A stretch of DNA of 64,000 nucleotides from positions 6,080,237 to 6,144,236 of the forward strand of contig CM035168.1 of the NCBI GenBank assembly GCA_020205615.1. Direction: 5' to 3'. Both the position numbers and the translations under genes were made by a program. Source of the DNA: Panax quinquefolius (taxonomy: Eukaryota; Streptophyta; Magnoliopsida; Apiales; Araliaceae). Below the pieces are notes generated by a model that saw nothing but the letters and a program-made list of their open reading frames with translations, was not told the origin of the DNA and searched no databases. Within the stretch, counting starts at the first letter, position 1; the number at the start of each line of letters is the position of its first letter. This document shows positions 10,479 to 23,292 of this stretch, piece after piece.

Positions 10479-11600
10479 ATGTCGAATCGAGAATATTAAC
10501 AATGAAAATGAGACCGTGGAGACGCTTGTACTCACCAACGAGGAGAACGTGCAACAGTCGGGCAATGTTCCTCCCGTGAACAACACCACCGAAAGCGATG
10601 ATGAACGAGGGGATGTTTAGAAGCTTTTTGCTTCATGCAAAATCGCATTTAGGAGACTCGTGTTCAAAATACAGAGAAAATGATAGCAATTCACGGGTTG
10701 TCACAACAAGCAGTTCAAAGAGTTGGGACCACCGAATTTAAGAGAAAGCCGATCCGATCACGCGGCGAAACACGGGTCAAACAAATTACCAAGATATTCG
10801 ATGTCTTGGGATGCACGGAGGAACAGAAGGTTCCATTCGCCACCTTTATGTTCCGTGGCGAAAGGCACTCATCGGTGGGAGTCTGCAGAGCGTACCCATC
10901 CACCGCACTCAAAGATGTCTTGGGAGACGTTTCAGAAACTATTTAATGACAAATACTTTCCCGAAAGTGTTCATCATATGAAGGAAGTGGAGTTCATCGA
11001 TTGGAACAAAACAACATGACGGTGTGTCTCAAAGACGAGGCAAAGTTTGCGAGTTATCCGTGTTTCAGCACCTCATTTGGTGGAGAATGAGGAACGTATG
11101 ACGGATGTTTCTTAGAGGTTTGAAACCCGGCGATACGCCAAGATCTCATTTCTCATAAATTTTCTCTCTATTCGGATGTTGTAAATGGGCTCAATTATTA
11201 GAGCGAGATAACAAGTACACGGCCAACCGAGGACCACAACCGTGATCGTACTGTAGATAGCGAAGTCAATGTAATAATGATAACCAAATGGAGAAAGAAA
11301 CAGACGACAAAATGGTAACCACTCTGGTGGTAATCATGGCCATGAAAATAGAAGAAGCGAGTCGAGGAAGATTTTAAAAAGAGGAGATTTAACAACGACC
11401 ATGTGAAGACGACAAAGGCTTGGCAAGAAGAATCGTTCTAAGGGAGGAGAACGACCACCCATTATATGCTACAAATGCGGAAAAGAGGGACATATCACCA
11501 AACCGCCCACAACAGCTTCAAGGTATGCTATAATTGTGGAAAGGAAGGACATATCGCTTCGAGATTGTACAATAATAAACCTAGTTCAATGGGGATTTGA
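10479..11600 (+). pseudogene. gag: gag of element A (nucleocapsid polyprotein part), frameshifted
   Basis: Gag forms the virus-like particle and binds the element's RNA. The start is taken at the ATG matching the MSTENVN start of element D. Pieces of the conserved Gag region are spread over frames: KQITKIFDVLG and EEQKVPFATFMFRGE (within 10680-10946), then NDKYFPES and MKEVEF (within 10723-11019). Two CCHC knuckles follow: CYKCGKEGH from 11467, whose last cysteine is lost (KPP), and CYNCGKEGH from 11526, where an extra T shifts the frame before the last cysteine. At least four frame breaks are visible, so no Gag can be made from this copy as read. Confidence 0.8.
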
Positions 11601-11689
11601 CTCAAAAGATCGTCCCGTAAAAGTGAAAGTCAACGATTCCGGAAGAAAGTTTTTGTTGTGACCGGTCATAATGCGAGAACCCAAACGAG

Positions 11690-12062
11690 GTGATCACGGG
11701 TAAGCTATTTATAAATTCTTGCGAAGTTTATACCTTACTTGATACCGGTGCTACCCATTCATTTATCTCTCCTGCATGTGCTCAACGCTTAAACTTGTCT
11801 CCGGAGAAATTAGACTTTGACCTATCTCGTGGAAACTCCGTTAGAGAAACTTTCATCACATCCACTCGCTTATAAATCTTGTTTGATTCAAGTTGGCACC
11901 ATCACCTTACCTATCGACCTTATCTCTTTAAAGATACTTGCTTTTGATGTGATTTTAGGGATTGATTGGTTAACTACTCATCATGCCAAAATTGATTGTT
12001 TTCGTAAGGTTGTTAGTTTTCATATTCCTAACCAACCCGTTTGTATGAATTCAAGCAACTAA
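11690..12062 (+). pseudogene. Aspartic protease domain of element A
   Basis: The protease cuts the Gag-Pol polyprotein. LLDTGATHSFIS holds the catalytic DTG (from about 11738), followed by [15 protein letters not shown]. The frame closes near 11875 and the domain continues in another frame (11817-12062) with [20 protein letters not shown] and IDWLTTHHAKID. One frameshift near 11825 (CTCGTGGAAAC against CTGTGGAGAC in D) separates the halves. Catalytic residues are otherwise kept. Confidence 0.85.
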
Positions 12063-12111
12063 ACCATTAAAATCAATCAATGTCATATCTAATCATAAAG
12101 CTATTCGCTTA

Positions 12112-13000
12112 TTGAAAAACGGATGTCAAGCTTTCTTAGCCCATGTTATGGATTTGAATAAAGACACGCCAAATTTGAATAATATTCCCGTTGTTATTGA
12201 CTTTCCGACGTATTTCAAGAACTTCCCCGGTCTACCCCGTAACGTGAAGTTGAATTCTTTATTGATCTTGAACTCCGTACAAAGCCCATTTCTAAAACCC
12301 CATATCGAATGGCTCCTATTGAACTTCAGAGTTAAAGGTCCAACTACGTGAAATTGTTGGACATCGGTTTCATTCGGCCCCAGTACATCTCCTCGGGGTG
12401 CTCCTGCTTATTCAGAAGAAGAAAGACGGAGTATGCGACTTTGTATTGACTATCGGAATTGAATCATGTCACCATCAAGAATAGGTATCCTCTACCTCGT
12501 ATTGATGACTTGTTTGACCAATTGCAAGGGGCACAATTCTTTTCAAAAATCGATCTTCGCTCGGATATCATCACCAAGATTAGAACGAGGATATTCCAAA
12601 GACCGCCTTTAAACTCCTGAAGACGGGCATTATGAATTCTTAGTCATGTCTTTCGGACTAACTAATGCTCCTGCGCTTTTTCATGGATATGATGAACCGA
12701 GTATTCAAGGAATATTTGGATCAATTCGTTATTGTTTTTTATTGATGACATCCTCATATATTCCAAAAGTCGTGAAGATCATGAGCACCATTTGAAGTCG
12801 GTACTCCAAAGGCTTCGTGAAAACAAACTATATGCCAAATTGAAGAAATGCGAGTTCGGCTTGAGGAAGTAGCATTCCTTGGGCACGTGGTGTCGAAACA
12901 TGGAGTATCTGCTGATCCGGCCAAGATTGAAGCAATACAAAGTTAGAGCAACCGAAGTCGGTGATCAAGTCACGTAGCTTTTTGGCTTAGTTGGTTATTA
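12112..13000 (+). pseudogene. Reverse transcriptase of element A, broken
   Basis: The domain copies the element's RNA into DNA. Fragments in several frames match chromovirus RT: KNGCQAFLAHVMDLNKDTPN at the start, [17 protein letters not shown] and the catalytic [11 protein letters not shown] near 12737-12772. A six-T run just before the FIDD codons breaks the frame at the active site, where other copies have GTCTTTATT. Several more small indels lie at 12360-12480 and 12590-12690. No single frame spans the domain. Confidence 0.8.
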
Positions 13001-13010
13001 TCGGAGATTC

Positions 13011-13520
13011 GTGGAAGGGTTTTCTCGAATCGCTACTCCATTAACTCAAATTAACTCTCGGAAGGATACAAAATTCGCTTGGAGTGAAGAATGCGAGAAG
13101 AGTTTCCAAGAGCTTAAGAGGAGACTTATTTCTAAGACTGTTTCTAACAATACCATCCGGTTCGGATGGATTTGTTATCTACAAATGATGCTTCGTGCAA
13201 AGGGTTAGGATGTGTTCTCATGCAACGTGGGAAAGTCATAGCTCATGCCTCGCGACAACTTAAAGAGTATGAGAGGAATTATCCTACTCATGATCTAGAG
13301 TTAAGCGGCCAATCGTTTCGCGCTAAAGATATGGAGGCACTATCTATATGGGAGAAAGTGGAGATATATTCGCACCATAAAAGCCTTAAATATTTCTTCA
13401 CTCAAAAAGAACTCAACATGCTTGCAATGACGTTGGCTCGAACTATTGAAAGACTACGACCACACTATTCAATACCATCCTGAAAAGCGAATGTGGTAGT
13501 AGCCGACGCGTTGAGTAGAA
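13011..13520 (+). pseudogene. RNase H domain of element A, broken, with altered active-site position
   Basis: RNase H removes the RNA template. [14 protein letters not shown] begins the connection region, then [19 protein letters not shown] (in the 13166 frame) carries the first acidic residue. The later conserved [11 protein letters not shown] reads [11 protein letters not shown], so the catalytic-type Asp is His here. The underlying DNA is CGCACC where element D has CAGACC. Frame breaks occur near 13200 and 13300. Confidence 0.8.
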
Positions 13521-13559
13521 GATCATATCATGAACGAAAGTGCGATGATGTCAAGTATA

Positions 13560-14790
13560 CGACAGAGCCAACTTTAATAGAAAAGTTAAGGTTGCTTTCA
13601 AGCCACCGAATCTTGAAGTGATATACGATATGAAGAAGAAAGTACAAGAAGGAGCTATTCTTAAGCGAGAATTGATGAAGAAGGAATACTTCGAGTCCAC
13701 TCTAGACTTTGTGTTCCTAACGACTGATTTGAAGTACAAGATTATGATGGAGGCACACAATACACCATTTGCAATCCATCCCGAAAGTACTAAAATGAAT
13801 CGTGATCTTCGACATACATTTTGGTGGAACAATATGAAGAGAGAGATTGCAAAGTTTATCTCAATGTGTTTAACTTGTCAACGTGTAAAGGCGAGCATCT
13901 CGTACCTAAGGGTCCGTTGCAACCACTTGAGATTCCGAAATGGAAGTGGGAACACATTACCAAGGATTTCGTTCACTGGTCTTCCTACGGTTTTTCTCAA
14001 GGCATCAATGCTATTTGGGTTATTGTTGATAGATTAACCAAGTCTGCCTTTTTTCTTGCGATACGGAGACTTATTCCTCTTGAACGCCTTGCTAGTATGT
14101 GCGTGAATGAGATTGTGAGGTTGCATGGCATGCCAAGATCCATAGTTTCAGATCGTGACCCAAGATTCACTTCAAGATTTTGGGTTAGCTTACAAAAAGC
14201 TATGGGCACGGATTTACGATTTAGTTCTAAGATACCATCCCCAAACGGATTTGGACAATCGAGAGAGGACTATTCAAACTCTTGAAGATCTATTAAGACT
14301 CGTGTCCTGACTTCAAGGGCGCTTGGGATAAGTATTTACCATTGGTGGAATTCTCCTACAACAACAAGCTTATCGTGCAAGTATAGGTGTGGCTCCATTC
14401 AAGCATTATATGGACGAAAATGTCGCTTCTCCAATATGTTGGGATGAGGTGGGTGAAGCAACATTGTTGGGACCCGAAGTTAAGACGTATGACTCACCGA
14501 AAAGATTCAAATGATTCGACAACGATACAAACGGCACAAGATCGACAAAAGAGTTATGCGGATCTTCATCGAAAGGACGTGGAATTTAGTGTAGGGGATC
14601 ATGTATTGTTGCGAGTTGCTCCCATGGAAGGGAGTTACAAGATTTGGGAAGAGAGGAAAGCTCAATCCACGATTTATCGGTCCATTTCAAATTCTTGACC
14701 GAGTAGGAAATGTAGCCTATAGACTCGCGTTACCTCCGAGTATGTCTCGTGTTCATAATGTGTTTCATATATCCGCATTTCAGTAAATAT
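13560..14790 (+). pseudogene. Integrase of element A, broken
   Basis: Integrase inserts the DNA copy. The HHCC zinc-binding part is seen as AIHPESTKM, RDLRHTFWW and CLTCQRVKA (13768-13895). The core follows in the 13821-14285 frame with [15 protein letters not shown] and [14 protein letters not shown], but the HPQTDGQSERT segment with the catalytic Glu is frameshifted at about 14235. The C-terminal part keeps [15 protein letters not shown], a GPF motif (14601-14786). At least five frame breaks. Confidence 0.8.
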
Positions 14791-15045
14791 GTGAAAGACC
14801 CTAACCACGTTATAGAGTTAGAACCGGACGAGATAGCCAAGACTTAACGTATGAGGAGGTACCGCCAAGATCTTGGATAGAAGGAGCATGTCCTACGCCA
14901 AGAAAGGTCATACCACAAGTTAAAGTTTTGTGGAGGAATCATGCTATAGAGAAATGACCGGGAATTGAAACGGAAATGAAAGCGAGGTATCCTCTCCTTT
15001 TCAAACACCAGTATCGTCACGTCAATTTCGAGGACGAAATTTCAT
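14791..15045 (+). pseudogene. Chromodomain of element A, frameshifted
   Basis: Fragments LTYEEVP, VIPQVKVLWRNHAI and the terminal NFEDEIS followed by a stop match the C-terminal chromodomains of C and F. In chromoviruses this domain steers integration toward marked chromatin. The tryptophan of the EEMTWELE segment is lost in the shifted reading. Confidence 0.75.
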
Positions 15046-15058
15046 AAGGAGGGGAGGT
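15046..15058 (+). other. Polypurine tract of element A
   Basis: AAGGAGGGGAGGT directly before the 3' LTR. The same tract precedes the 3' LTRs of C (32994-33006), D (49692-49704) and F (minus, 58819-58831); it primes plus-strand DNA synthesis. Confidence 0.9.
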
Positions 15059-17781
15059 TGTAAGACCCCAACTTATTATTAATGAAATTTAATTTTCTAT
15101 TTATTATTTTGAAATAGTAAGGGTTGATGTGATTAATGTGGATAGTTAGGGGTAAAATACGCAAATATTTCAAAATAAGCAAGTGGTTATAAAATATTCA
15201 TTGTTGTTTGGAATATTCGTTTGGTCGTGGAATATTCAGATCGCTTCGGGAATATTCGTATTGACCACCGACCATGTGTGGGCCCCATAACTGGAAAAGC
15301 GATTGGATGAAGAAAACGACAAATATAAGTTGGTTAAAAATAACTACAGAAGTTGTTATTCAAGTATCACTTGTTAAAATACTCTTGGTTTAAAACACAA
15401 GAAGACACCAGATTGCACCAATTATTGATTCTTACGTACGTAGAAGGCACTACTCAATAATGGTTACGGTGAATTATCGCTCAAAGATTTTATTGAGTTA
15501 ATAATTGTCGCGTTGATATTTTATATTGTTGTTGTTTCAATAATTGTCATTACACAATATTTTTCATTAATCGAAGCAATAATTCATATTATCCGAATAA
15601 TATTATTAGATAACATTATTGGCAATGTCTAGAAAGTTCTGCCTAAGGAGAGGTTTGGTCACCTAATTGCAAGCCACCAAGAAGGAGAAATTCTTATTGA
15701 AAGCCCCTCTTCCTCGAACCACACAGTCATTAATATTGTGATTCTAATAATATTATTTGTGAATAATTAATTATTGATTCATATGATGAGGAAAATATTA
15801 ATTTTATGTGGATATAGATGGAGAAAATTTTAATGTGACAATTGTTGAAAATTGAAATTTTATCTTTTCCGATAAAATAATTCATTTAAATATATTATTA
15901 TATTTTAATAATATAATAATGGTGATATTTTTACAACGAATGTGGGATATATGAGTATACGAGGAGGAAGAGTATTTTTGTTGCAATAAATGTTTAAAAC
16001 ATGTTAAACATGCTCTGGTGGACCCCATTTATCGATCGAAATTTGATTATACTTTGTAAAATTGCCTGGCTTTGTGGATTTCTTGGTTAATTTCTGCTTG
16101 GAATTCGGAAAACTTTCTTCCGAAAAGTTATAGAGAATTGAATTTCCTATAAAAACTAGCGAGATTCAAATTTTCTTTCCGATAAAAGGGCTATTTATTG
16201 TGAATTATTGAAGTTCAAAAGTTCAAAATAATTGATTTTTTGGAAGTTTTAATTATTATTTTAAAGAAAAACATTTTTTTGTATTTAAGTGGGCTAATAT
16301 GTGATATTAATTGTTGGAATCAGATCTTCAAAGATGGGCTAAGGAAATTTATAATATATATTAATATTTTATTAAATTTTCTTTTGGTGTTCTAAGCATT
16401 TTCCTATAAATAGGTGCTTAGGTTAGAATTGAAAATCACACCGTAAACTCAAGTTTTCTCTCTATATTATCGAGTTTATTCTTGTGAGTATTTTGAGTAT
16501 ACTTTGAGTATTGTTAGACGGTGCAAGTTCCTTTCAAAGACTATACCCTAGATTCCAAATTTAAAGTACTAATCTTTCGAGGTAAGGGATGTTATTTTCT
16601 TCTCAAATGATATTATTTCTTCAATATCATTATCTTTGAAATATTAGTTGGAACTTTTAATCAAATTTGGAACTTTTTCATGCTCGGGTTACTATTCATG
16701 AGTTACTATTCACGAGTTACTATTCATGAGTTACTATTCATGAAGTTACTATTCACGAAAGTACTATTCATAAAGCGTGAAGATGTTTTTTGTGGAATTT
16801 CTATCTTTTGGTGTCTGAGTTACTATTCACGATACTAAGACTATTCACGATAATCTTGCTATTCACCGAAAAATAAAATTTCTTCTTTTTGTCCAAAATA
16901 TCTATTCTGGATACTAGCTTTGATTGTATCCATGTTTTGATCATTCTTGAATTTTACACCACTATGATTATTTTTGAGGTATTTTTGAACATGGATAAAA
17001 CAAAGTACGAATCCTTAATCCTTAATCCTTGTCATTTTGTTTCACTGGATTCGTTTTTTTAAAAATATTTTTCATCATCCTCACCTTTAAATGATGATAT
17101 TATTGAATATCTTTAGCCCGTAGTGCAAAGATGAATGATTTCAAGAATATCTTTGGCCCGTATTGCAAAGATGAACAGGTGTTTAGATGAACATGACCAA
17201 CTAATGAATATCTTTGGCCTGTAGTGCAAAGATGAATATTTGATTCCAGATGTATATTGATTGATGTTACAGGATAAAAGATAGACGATGAACTTTTAAA
17301 TTCATACATGTAAGATAGTAGTTTGCATTCTCTACTTAACTCTTCTAATGAATTATTATTTCATTGCGAATATTGATTTAAAATTTGTTGTCTATCAGTA
17401 TTCTATTAGATTTTTCCTGTTGAAGACTAACGGTAATTTGTTGTATATTATCTTAGTCATAATATTCTTTCTTGAGCTAGTTGAGCTCACCCTTTTCCTT
17501 TTTGTTCCATTTTTCTCGGGAGGCGAGAATATAAGCGAAATACAAGCCTGGGTATGGAATGAAGGTTCTAGAGAGAGTTGTTTAGTAGTCCTCACCATTT
17601 TTGTAAAATAATGTATCAATAAATGTGAAGAGGATTTATTTGAGTATAGATATTGTCTAGAAGATAATATTTGTATTTAAACTCACAGCTTTCTTCATGT
17701 AATAATAAAGTTGTAGTTGTTTCTGTACCATGTATTGACAACTCAGAATGGGTGATGTATACCTATTTTGGGGGCGTCACA
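15059..17781 (+). mobile_element. 3' LTR of element A
   Basis: Starts TGTAAGACCCCAAC, ends GGGGGCGTCACA, and is followed by the GTTTC target duplication. Hairpin block at 15621-15720, TATA box at 16405-16413, CTATTCACGA repeats at 16680-16870, stem-loop array at 17104-17240. Compared with the 5' LTR it has CCGTAAACTCAAG for CCAGAAACTGAAG downstream of the TATA box, one of the recurrent CAG/CTG swaps. Confidence 0.92.
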
Positions 17782-19766
17782 GTTTCGATCCAATTGACTC
17801 AAGGAATTTCAAGAGGACTTAAAGACATGTACAAAGGCTTATAAAAGGAGGGGAATAACACAGATTAGAGAGGATTATTAGGAGAATATTAGGAGATTAG
17901 ATAGCATTCCATTAGACTAGATTAGAGTAAATTAGATCAAAACACTAGTTCTAAATAGTTTTGGAGATTGAAGCAACTTGAAGACCATTGAAGATCAAGA
18001 GCAGGAGCTTGAGGAAGATGGAGATTTGCTGACAACAGATTTATTCTTTACTCTACTCTTATTCTTATATTTTAATGTGTTTTCAATTGTGGATTCTTAG
18101 TTTTAATTCAATGAACTAATTCTTTGTTTAAGATTACAATGGATCTTATTGTGTAGTTTATTTTAATATACTTTGCTATTAATTATTATGTTCTATTGTG
18201 AGAATTGTCTATTATGATTTGGACTTAATTGTTTAATTGATTGGCCATCAATTACCGTGATAATCTATATGAACTCGAGAGATGAAGTATTGATTTAGAT
18301 CTTATCATGATAACATGTGTTCAGGATTTTGTTAATAGCTTAAACTTGATGAGTGTTAAGGTAGAGATATGCTTGACATCGCATGTAATCGGATAGAGAA
18401 CTTGTTCTTAAACCTTCTTCAATTGTAATTCACATAGAGATATAGTGGGTTAGTTGATTAAGGTGTTTAACGGATTTCTATCTTAATTGTGGATTGACGT
18501 TAATACGATATTAGCGCATCGAGAGGTGGTTAATACTACTTTAGTGTTCTTGATTAACAATTTGGGATAGAGAATAATTGATGAGAAGTGTGTTAACTTA
18601 AATGAAGCAATCAGTGAAGTTGTGATCTTAAATCTCCATAGTCTTAATTTAATTAGTGGAAGTTAATAGTAGTTTAATTTATTTAATTTGAATTTTATTC
18701 GTTTAAATAAAATTGAGTTGGTTACGGGTTAGTACTTTGTGATTTTTATTAAATAATTCTCTGTGGGAACGATACTCTACTCATCACTTTATTACTTGTT
18801 GACCACGTATACTTGCGTGCTGTGCGTAATTAGATTTTACCCAACAGTAACGCACAGACAGGATGTTCCAACAAAATAATAAAGAATGGAATAACAGAAG
18901 AATTTTACCATGTATGCGGTACTTTGCATAGACAGGTTATTCCAACATAATAATAAAGAATGGAATAACAGAAAAATTTCACCAAGTTTGTGGTACTTCG
19001 CATAGACAGGTTATTCCAACATAATAACAAAGAATGAAATAACAGAAGTTGGGGTCTTACAACGCAAGTTGTTATATAATATTCGATTGGTCGGGTAATA
19101 TTCGTTTTAACAGAGAATATTCGTACAACGGCACAATCATTGGTGGACCCCACAACGGAATTATTATCGAATTTAGAAAATGACAAAAATATTTTATAAA
19201 AATAACGGCGAAAGTTTTACCGTTAACTGTTGAAACACTCGGTGTTAAAAATACGATGAATACTGCGCGTGGTTGCATAAGTAGCACACGGTATTGATTA
19301 TTGATGTTTACGTGAGAAGTCACTTAGTTTTGTTCAATTATTGCTCCAGTAATTGCTGCATAGTATCTCACGTTATTTGATTCAATTATTGTCAATACCT
19401 TATATATTATTAAATCAATAATTGAGAAGACAAAGTTATTAATATTATTATTTGCAATATTAACGATGTTTAGAAGTTTTGTCAAGGAGAGGTTTGGTCA
19501 CCTAATTGCGCGCCAATAGGGAGAAATCCTTATTGGAAAGCCCCCTCTTTCCTGGGAATGACCTAGTCGATTAATATTGTGAATTATAATAATGGTGATA
19601 AATGTTGTTAAAATTATTAAGGTGATTTTTATGAAGTTTTGCTTATTTTATGGACCCCCATTTACCCATTTTTCAAAATAATCGGTAGAAATTTCTTCAA
19701 AGGTGGGCCCACATGTGGGGCCCACGAAAGAAAAAAATGGGGGGAATCTGAAAGTCATGGAAGTTT

Positions 19767-20095
19767 ATATATATATATTATATATATATAAATTTTGTTT
19801 TATTATTATTATAAATGTAATAAAACAGAAAACTTTTTATATAAAAATGTAATACTTTTATAAAGTTTTGTTTTATTTGATTATAAATTGAATATATTAT
19901 ATTTTATTATGCATAGTGTTTGCATAGTGCTGCATAGTATTTGCATAGTAAAATCTTTTTATATAAAACAGAATACTTTTATAAAGTTATTTATTTTATT
20001 AGATTTTAAATAATATATATATATTACAAATTTTGTTTTATTATATAATTATAAATAGAATATATTATATTTTATTGCATAATATACTTTCCATT
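19767..20095. repeat. AT-rich microsatellite stretch in C-family U3
   Basis: TA-repeats with TTTGCATAGT repeats between the U3 hairpin block and the TATA box. The 3' LTR has the longer pure TA run at 33825-33861. Confidence 0.7.
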
Positions 20096-20563
20096 CTCCT
20101 ACAAATAGGATGCTTAGTTAGAATTGAAAAACACACCAGAAATTCAGAGAATTCTTCTTCTATAATCTTGAACGTATTTCTTTAGAGTTTAAGAAAGCTT
20201 TGAGCGTAGAAAATAGTGCAAGTTTTCTTCAAGTATATCTCTGCCCTACCCGTCGGAATACTCTTCTTTTTAAGGTAAGGGGTATTATTCTTTCGTATTC
20301 ATGAAGAGAGTTATTTTCTTTCAATACTCGTAAGGGTTGTTATTCCATTCTTTATTATTAGGTTGGAATAACTCCGCCTATCAAAAGTCTGCATACACGG
20401 TGAAATTCTTCTGTTATTTCATTCTTTATTATTCTGTTGGAATAACCTGTCTGTGCGGTCTATCGCATGCCTGGTGAATTCTGTTGTTATTTGATTCTTT
20501 ATTATTCTGTTGGAACATCCTGTCTGTGTGGATTACGCATGACCTGGTTCCATTCTTTATTAC

Positions 20564-23292
20564 TGTGACGCCCCCAAAATAGGTATACATCACCTATTCT
20601 GAGTTGTCAATACATGGTACAGAAACAACTACAACTTTATTATTACAACAAGAAAAACATGAGTTTGAATACAAATATTATCTTCTAGACAATATCTATA
20701 CTCAAATAAATCCTCATCACATTTATTGATACATTATTTTACAAAAATGGTGAGGACTACTAACAATCCTTTCTAAAACCTTCATTCCATACCCCTACTC
20801 TAACTTACTTCATTTATATTCTCGCCTCCACGAGAAGAAAAATGGAACAAAAGGAAAAGGGTAAGCTCAACTAGCTCAAGAAAGAATATTATGACTAAGA
20901 TAATATACAACAAATTACCGTTAGTCTTCAACAGGAAAAATCTAATAGAATACAATAACAACAAATTTTAAATCAATATTCGCAGCTGAAATAATAATTC
21001 ATTATTGTAAGAGTTAAGTAGAGAATGCAAACTACTATCTTCTATGTATGAAATTAAAAGCTCATCGCCTATCTTTTATCCCCGTAACATCAATCAATAT
21101 ACATCTGAATCAAATATTCATCTTTGCACTACAGCCAAAGATATTCATCGATTAATCATGTTCATCTAAACACTGCTCATCTTTGCACTACGACCCAAAG
21201 ATATTCTTCAGAATCATTCATCTTTGCACTACACAAAAGCCAAAGATATTCAATAATATCATCATTTAAGACTCGAGGATGATGAAAATATTTTAAAGAA
21301 ACGAATCCAATGAAACAAAATGACAAGGATTAAGGATTAAGGATTCGTACTTTGTTTTATCCATGTTCAAAAATACCTCAAAAATAATCATAGTGGTGTA
21401 AAATTCAAGAATGATCAAAACATGGATACAATCAAAGCTAGTATCCGTAATAGATATTTTGGACAAAAAGAAGAAATTTTATTTTTCTATGGTGAATAGT
21501 CTTTGTATACGTGAATAGTAACTCTCGACACCAAAAGATAGAAATTTCCTAAAAACATCTTCACGCTTCATGAATAGTACTCGTGAATAGTAACTCGTGA
21601 ATAAGTAACTCATGAATAGTAACTCGTGAATAAGAACTCATGAATAGTAACCCCAGGCATGGAAAAGTTCCAAATTTGATAAAAGTTTCAACCAATATTT
21701 CAAAGATAATGATATTGAAGAAATAATATCATTTGAGAAGAAAATAACATCCCTTACCTCGAAAGATTAAGACTTACTATTTGAATATGAGGTATAGTCT
21801 TTGAAGGGAACTTGCACCGCCTAACAATACTCAAAGTATACTCACAAGAATACGCTTTCAATATATCGAGAGAGAAATAGAGAAAACTTCGGTTTACGTG
21901 TGTTTTTCAATTCTAACCTAAGCACCCTATTTATAGGAAAATTCTTAGAACACCAAAAGCGAGAAAATTGAATATAATATTAATATATTTTTCACATTTT
22001 CTTTAGCCCACCTTAGACAACCGATCTCAAATTTCATTTGAATCACATGTGAGGCCAACTTAGTTGCAAAAAAAAACGTTTTTCTCAAAATAATTAACTA
22101 AAACTCCCAAAATTAATTATTTCGAACTTCTAACTTCAATAATTCATAATAAATAGCCCTTTCATCGAAAAATTGAATCACACGAGTTTTTATAGGAAAT
22201 TCAATTCTATACAACTTTCTGTAAGAAAGTTTTTCCAAATTCCAAATAGAAATTGACCAAATCCATAAACAGACGATTTTTTTACGTGCTATAATCAAAT
22301 TTCAAATCGATAAATGGGGTCCACCAACATGTTTAACATGTTTTAAACATTTATTACAACAAAAATACTCTTCCTCCTCAGTATACTCATATATCCCACA
22401 TTCGTTGTAAAAATATCACCATTATTATATTATTAAAATATAATAATATATTTAAATGAATTATTTTATCGTAAAAAGATAAAATTTCAATTTTCAACAA
22501 TTGTCACATTAAAATTTTTCTCCATCTATATCCACATAAAATTAATATTTTCCTCATCATATGAATCAATAATTAATTATTCACAAATAATATTACAGAA
22601 TCACAATATCGATAACCTGCATAGCCTCCTGGAAAGAGGGCTTTCCAATAAGAATTTCTTCTTATCATGCGCGTAATTAGGTGACCAAACCTCTCCTTGA
22701 TGTAACTTTCTAGACATTGCCAATAATGTTATCTAATAATATTATTCAAATAATATGAATTATTGCTTCGATAATGAAAAATATCGTGTAATGACAATTA
22801 TCAAAACAACAAAGAATATAAAATATCAACGCAAAGAATTATTAACTCAATAAAATAATCGAATAAGAATTATCGTAACCATTATCGAGTAGTGCCTTCT
22901 TACGTAAGAATCAATAATTGGTGCAATACTGCAAAGCTACTTCGTGTTTTTTAACCACCGGGTATTTTAACAAAGATAATACCAGAATAACCACGCCTGC
23001 TATTTTTAAACCACTTATATTTGTCGCTTTCTTCATCCAATCGCTTTCCTCACATTATGGGCTCCACACATGGTCATACCGTCGCATTTAATATTCCCCG
23101 ACAATGCATTTAATATTCCACGACCAAACGAATATTCCCCGACAACAATGAATATTTTATAACCACTTGCTTATTTTGAAGTATTTGCGTATTTTACCCC
23201 TAACTATCCATATTAATCAAATCAACCCTTACTATTTCAAAATAATCAATAGAGAAAATTAAATTTCATTAATAATAAGTTGGGGTCTTACA
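20564..23292 (-). mobile_element. Solo LTR H (A subfamily, minus strand)
   Basis: Runs from TGTGACGCCCCC to GGGGTCTTACA, 2.73 kb, the length of the A LTRs, with no internal sequence. It lies in the tandem array of the C 5' LTR. The flanks are ATTAC (20559-20563) and ACTAT (23293-23297). If the target was ATTAT, as in neighbouring units, each copy has one T-to-C change. It keeps the stem-loop array (21118-21253), CTATTCACGA repeats (21485-21655), TATA box (21928-21936) and hairpin block (22629-22725). Confidence 0.88.

Larger units (their letters stand above)
7556..17781 (+). mobile_element. Complete chromovirus-type Ty3/gypsy retrotransposon A
   Basis: Element A has two full LTRs (7556-10291 and 15059-17781), perfect 5-bp target duplications GTTTC at 7551-7555 and 17782-17786, a tRNA-Met primer site, all polyprotein domains in chromovirus order and a polypurine tract. 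Total length is 10.2 kb. The LTRs are nearly collinear but differ by many small indels. Every coding domain is broken by frameshifts, so the copy looks inactive as read. As the innermost of four nested insertions it should be among the youngest here. Confidence 0.93.
6823..18846 (+). mobile_element. Solo LTR B, a different LTR family, interrupted by element A
   Basis: The insertion begins TGATAAGTCG and ends TTTTACCCAACA, with perfect 5-bp duplications GTAAC at 6818-6822 and 18847-18851. Without element A it is about 1.79 kb and has no coding sequence, so it is a solo LTR. The 3' part contains GTGGGAACGATACT followed by a TTATTACTTG stretch, a pattern I associate with the 3' ends of plant Athila/Tat-type gypsy LTRs, which sets the plus orientation. 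The 5' part carries GC-rich inverted repeats (7377-7502). It shares no visible sequence with the chromovirus LTRs. Confidence 0.85.
5663..19061 (-). mobile_element. Solo LTR I (C family, minus strand), itself interrupted
   Basis: The sequence runs from TGTGACGCCCCC to GGGGTCTTACA, the reverse complement of a chromovirus LTR, with perfect 5-bp duplications ACGCA at 5658-5662 and 19062-19066. Removing them rejoins the C LTR exactly. There is no internal region, so it is a solo LTR left by LTR-LTR recombination. The retained sequence is only about 1.37 kb against 2.9 kb for the family: the tandem-repeat part joins directly to the terminal TTGGGGTCTTACA, so TATA, AT tract and hairpin block are missing. 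Solo LTR B sits inside its repeat array. Confidence 0.9.
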
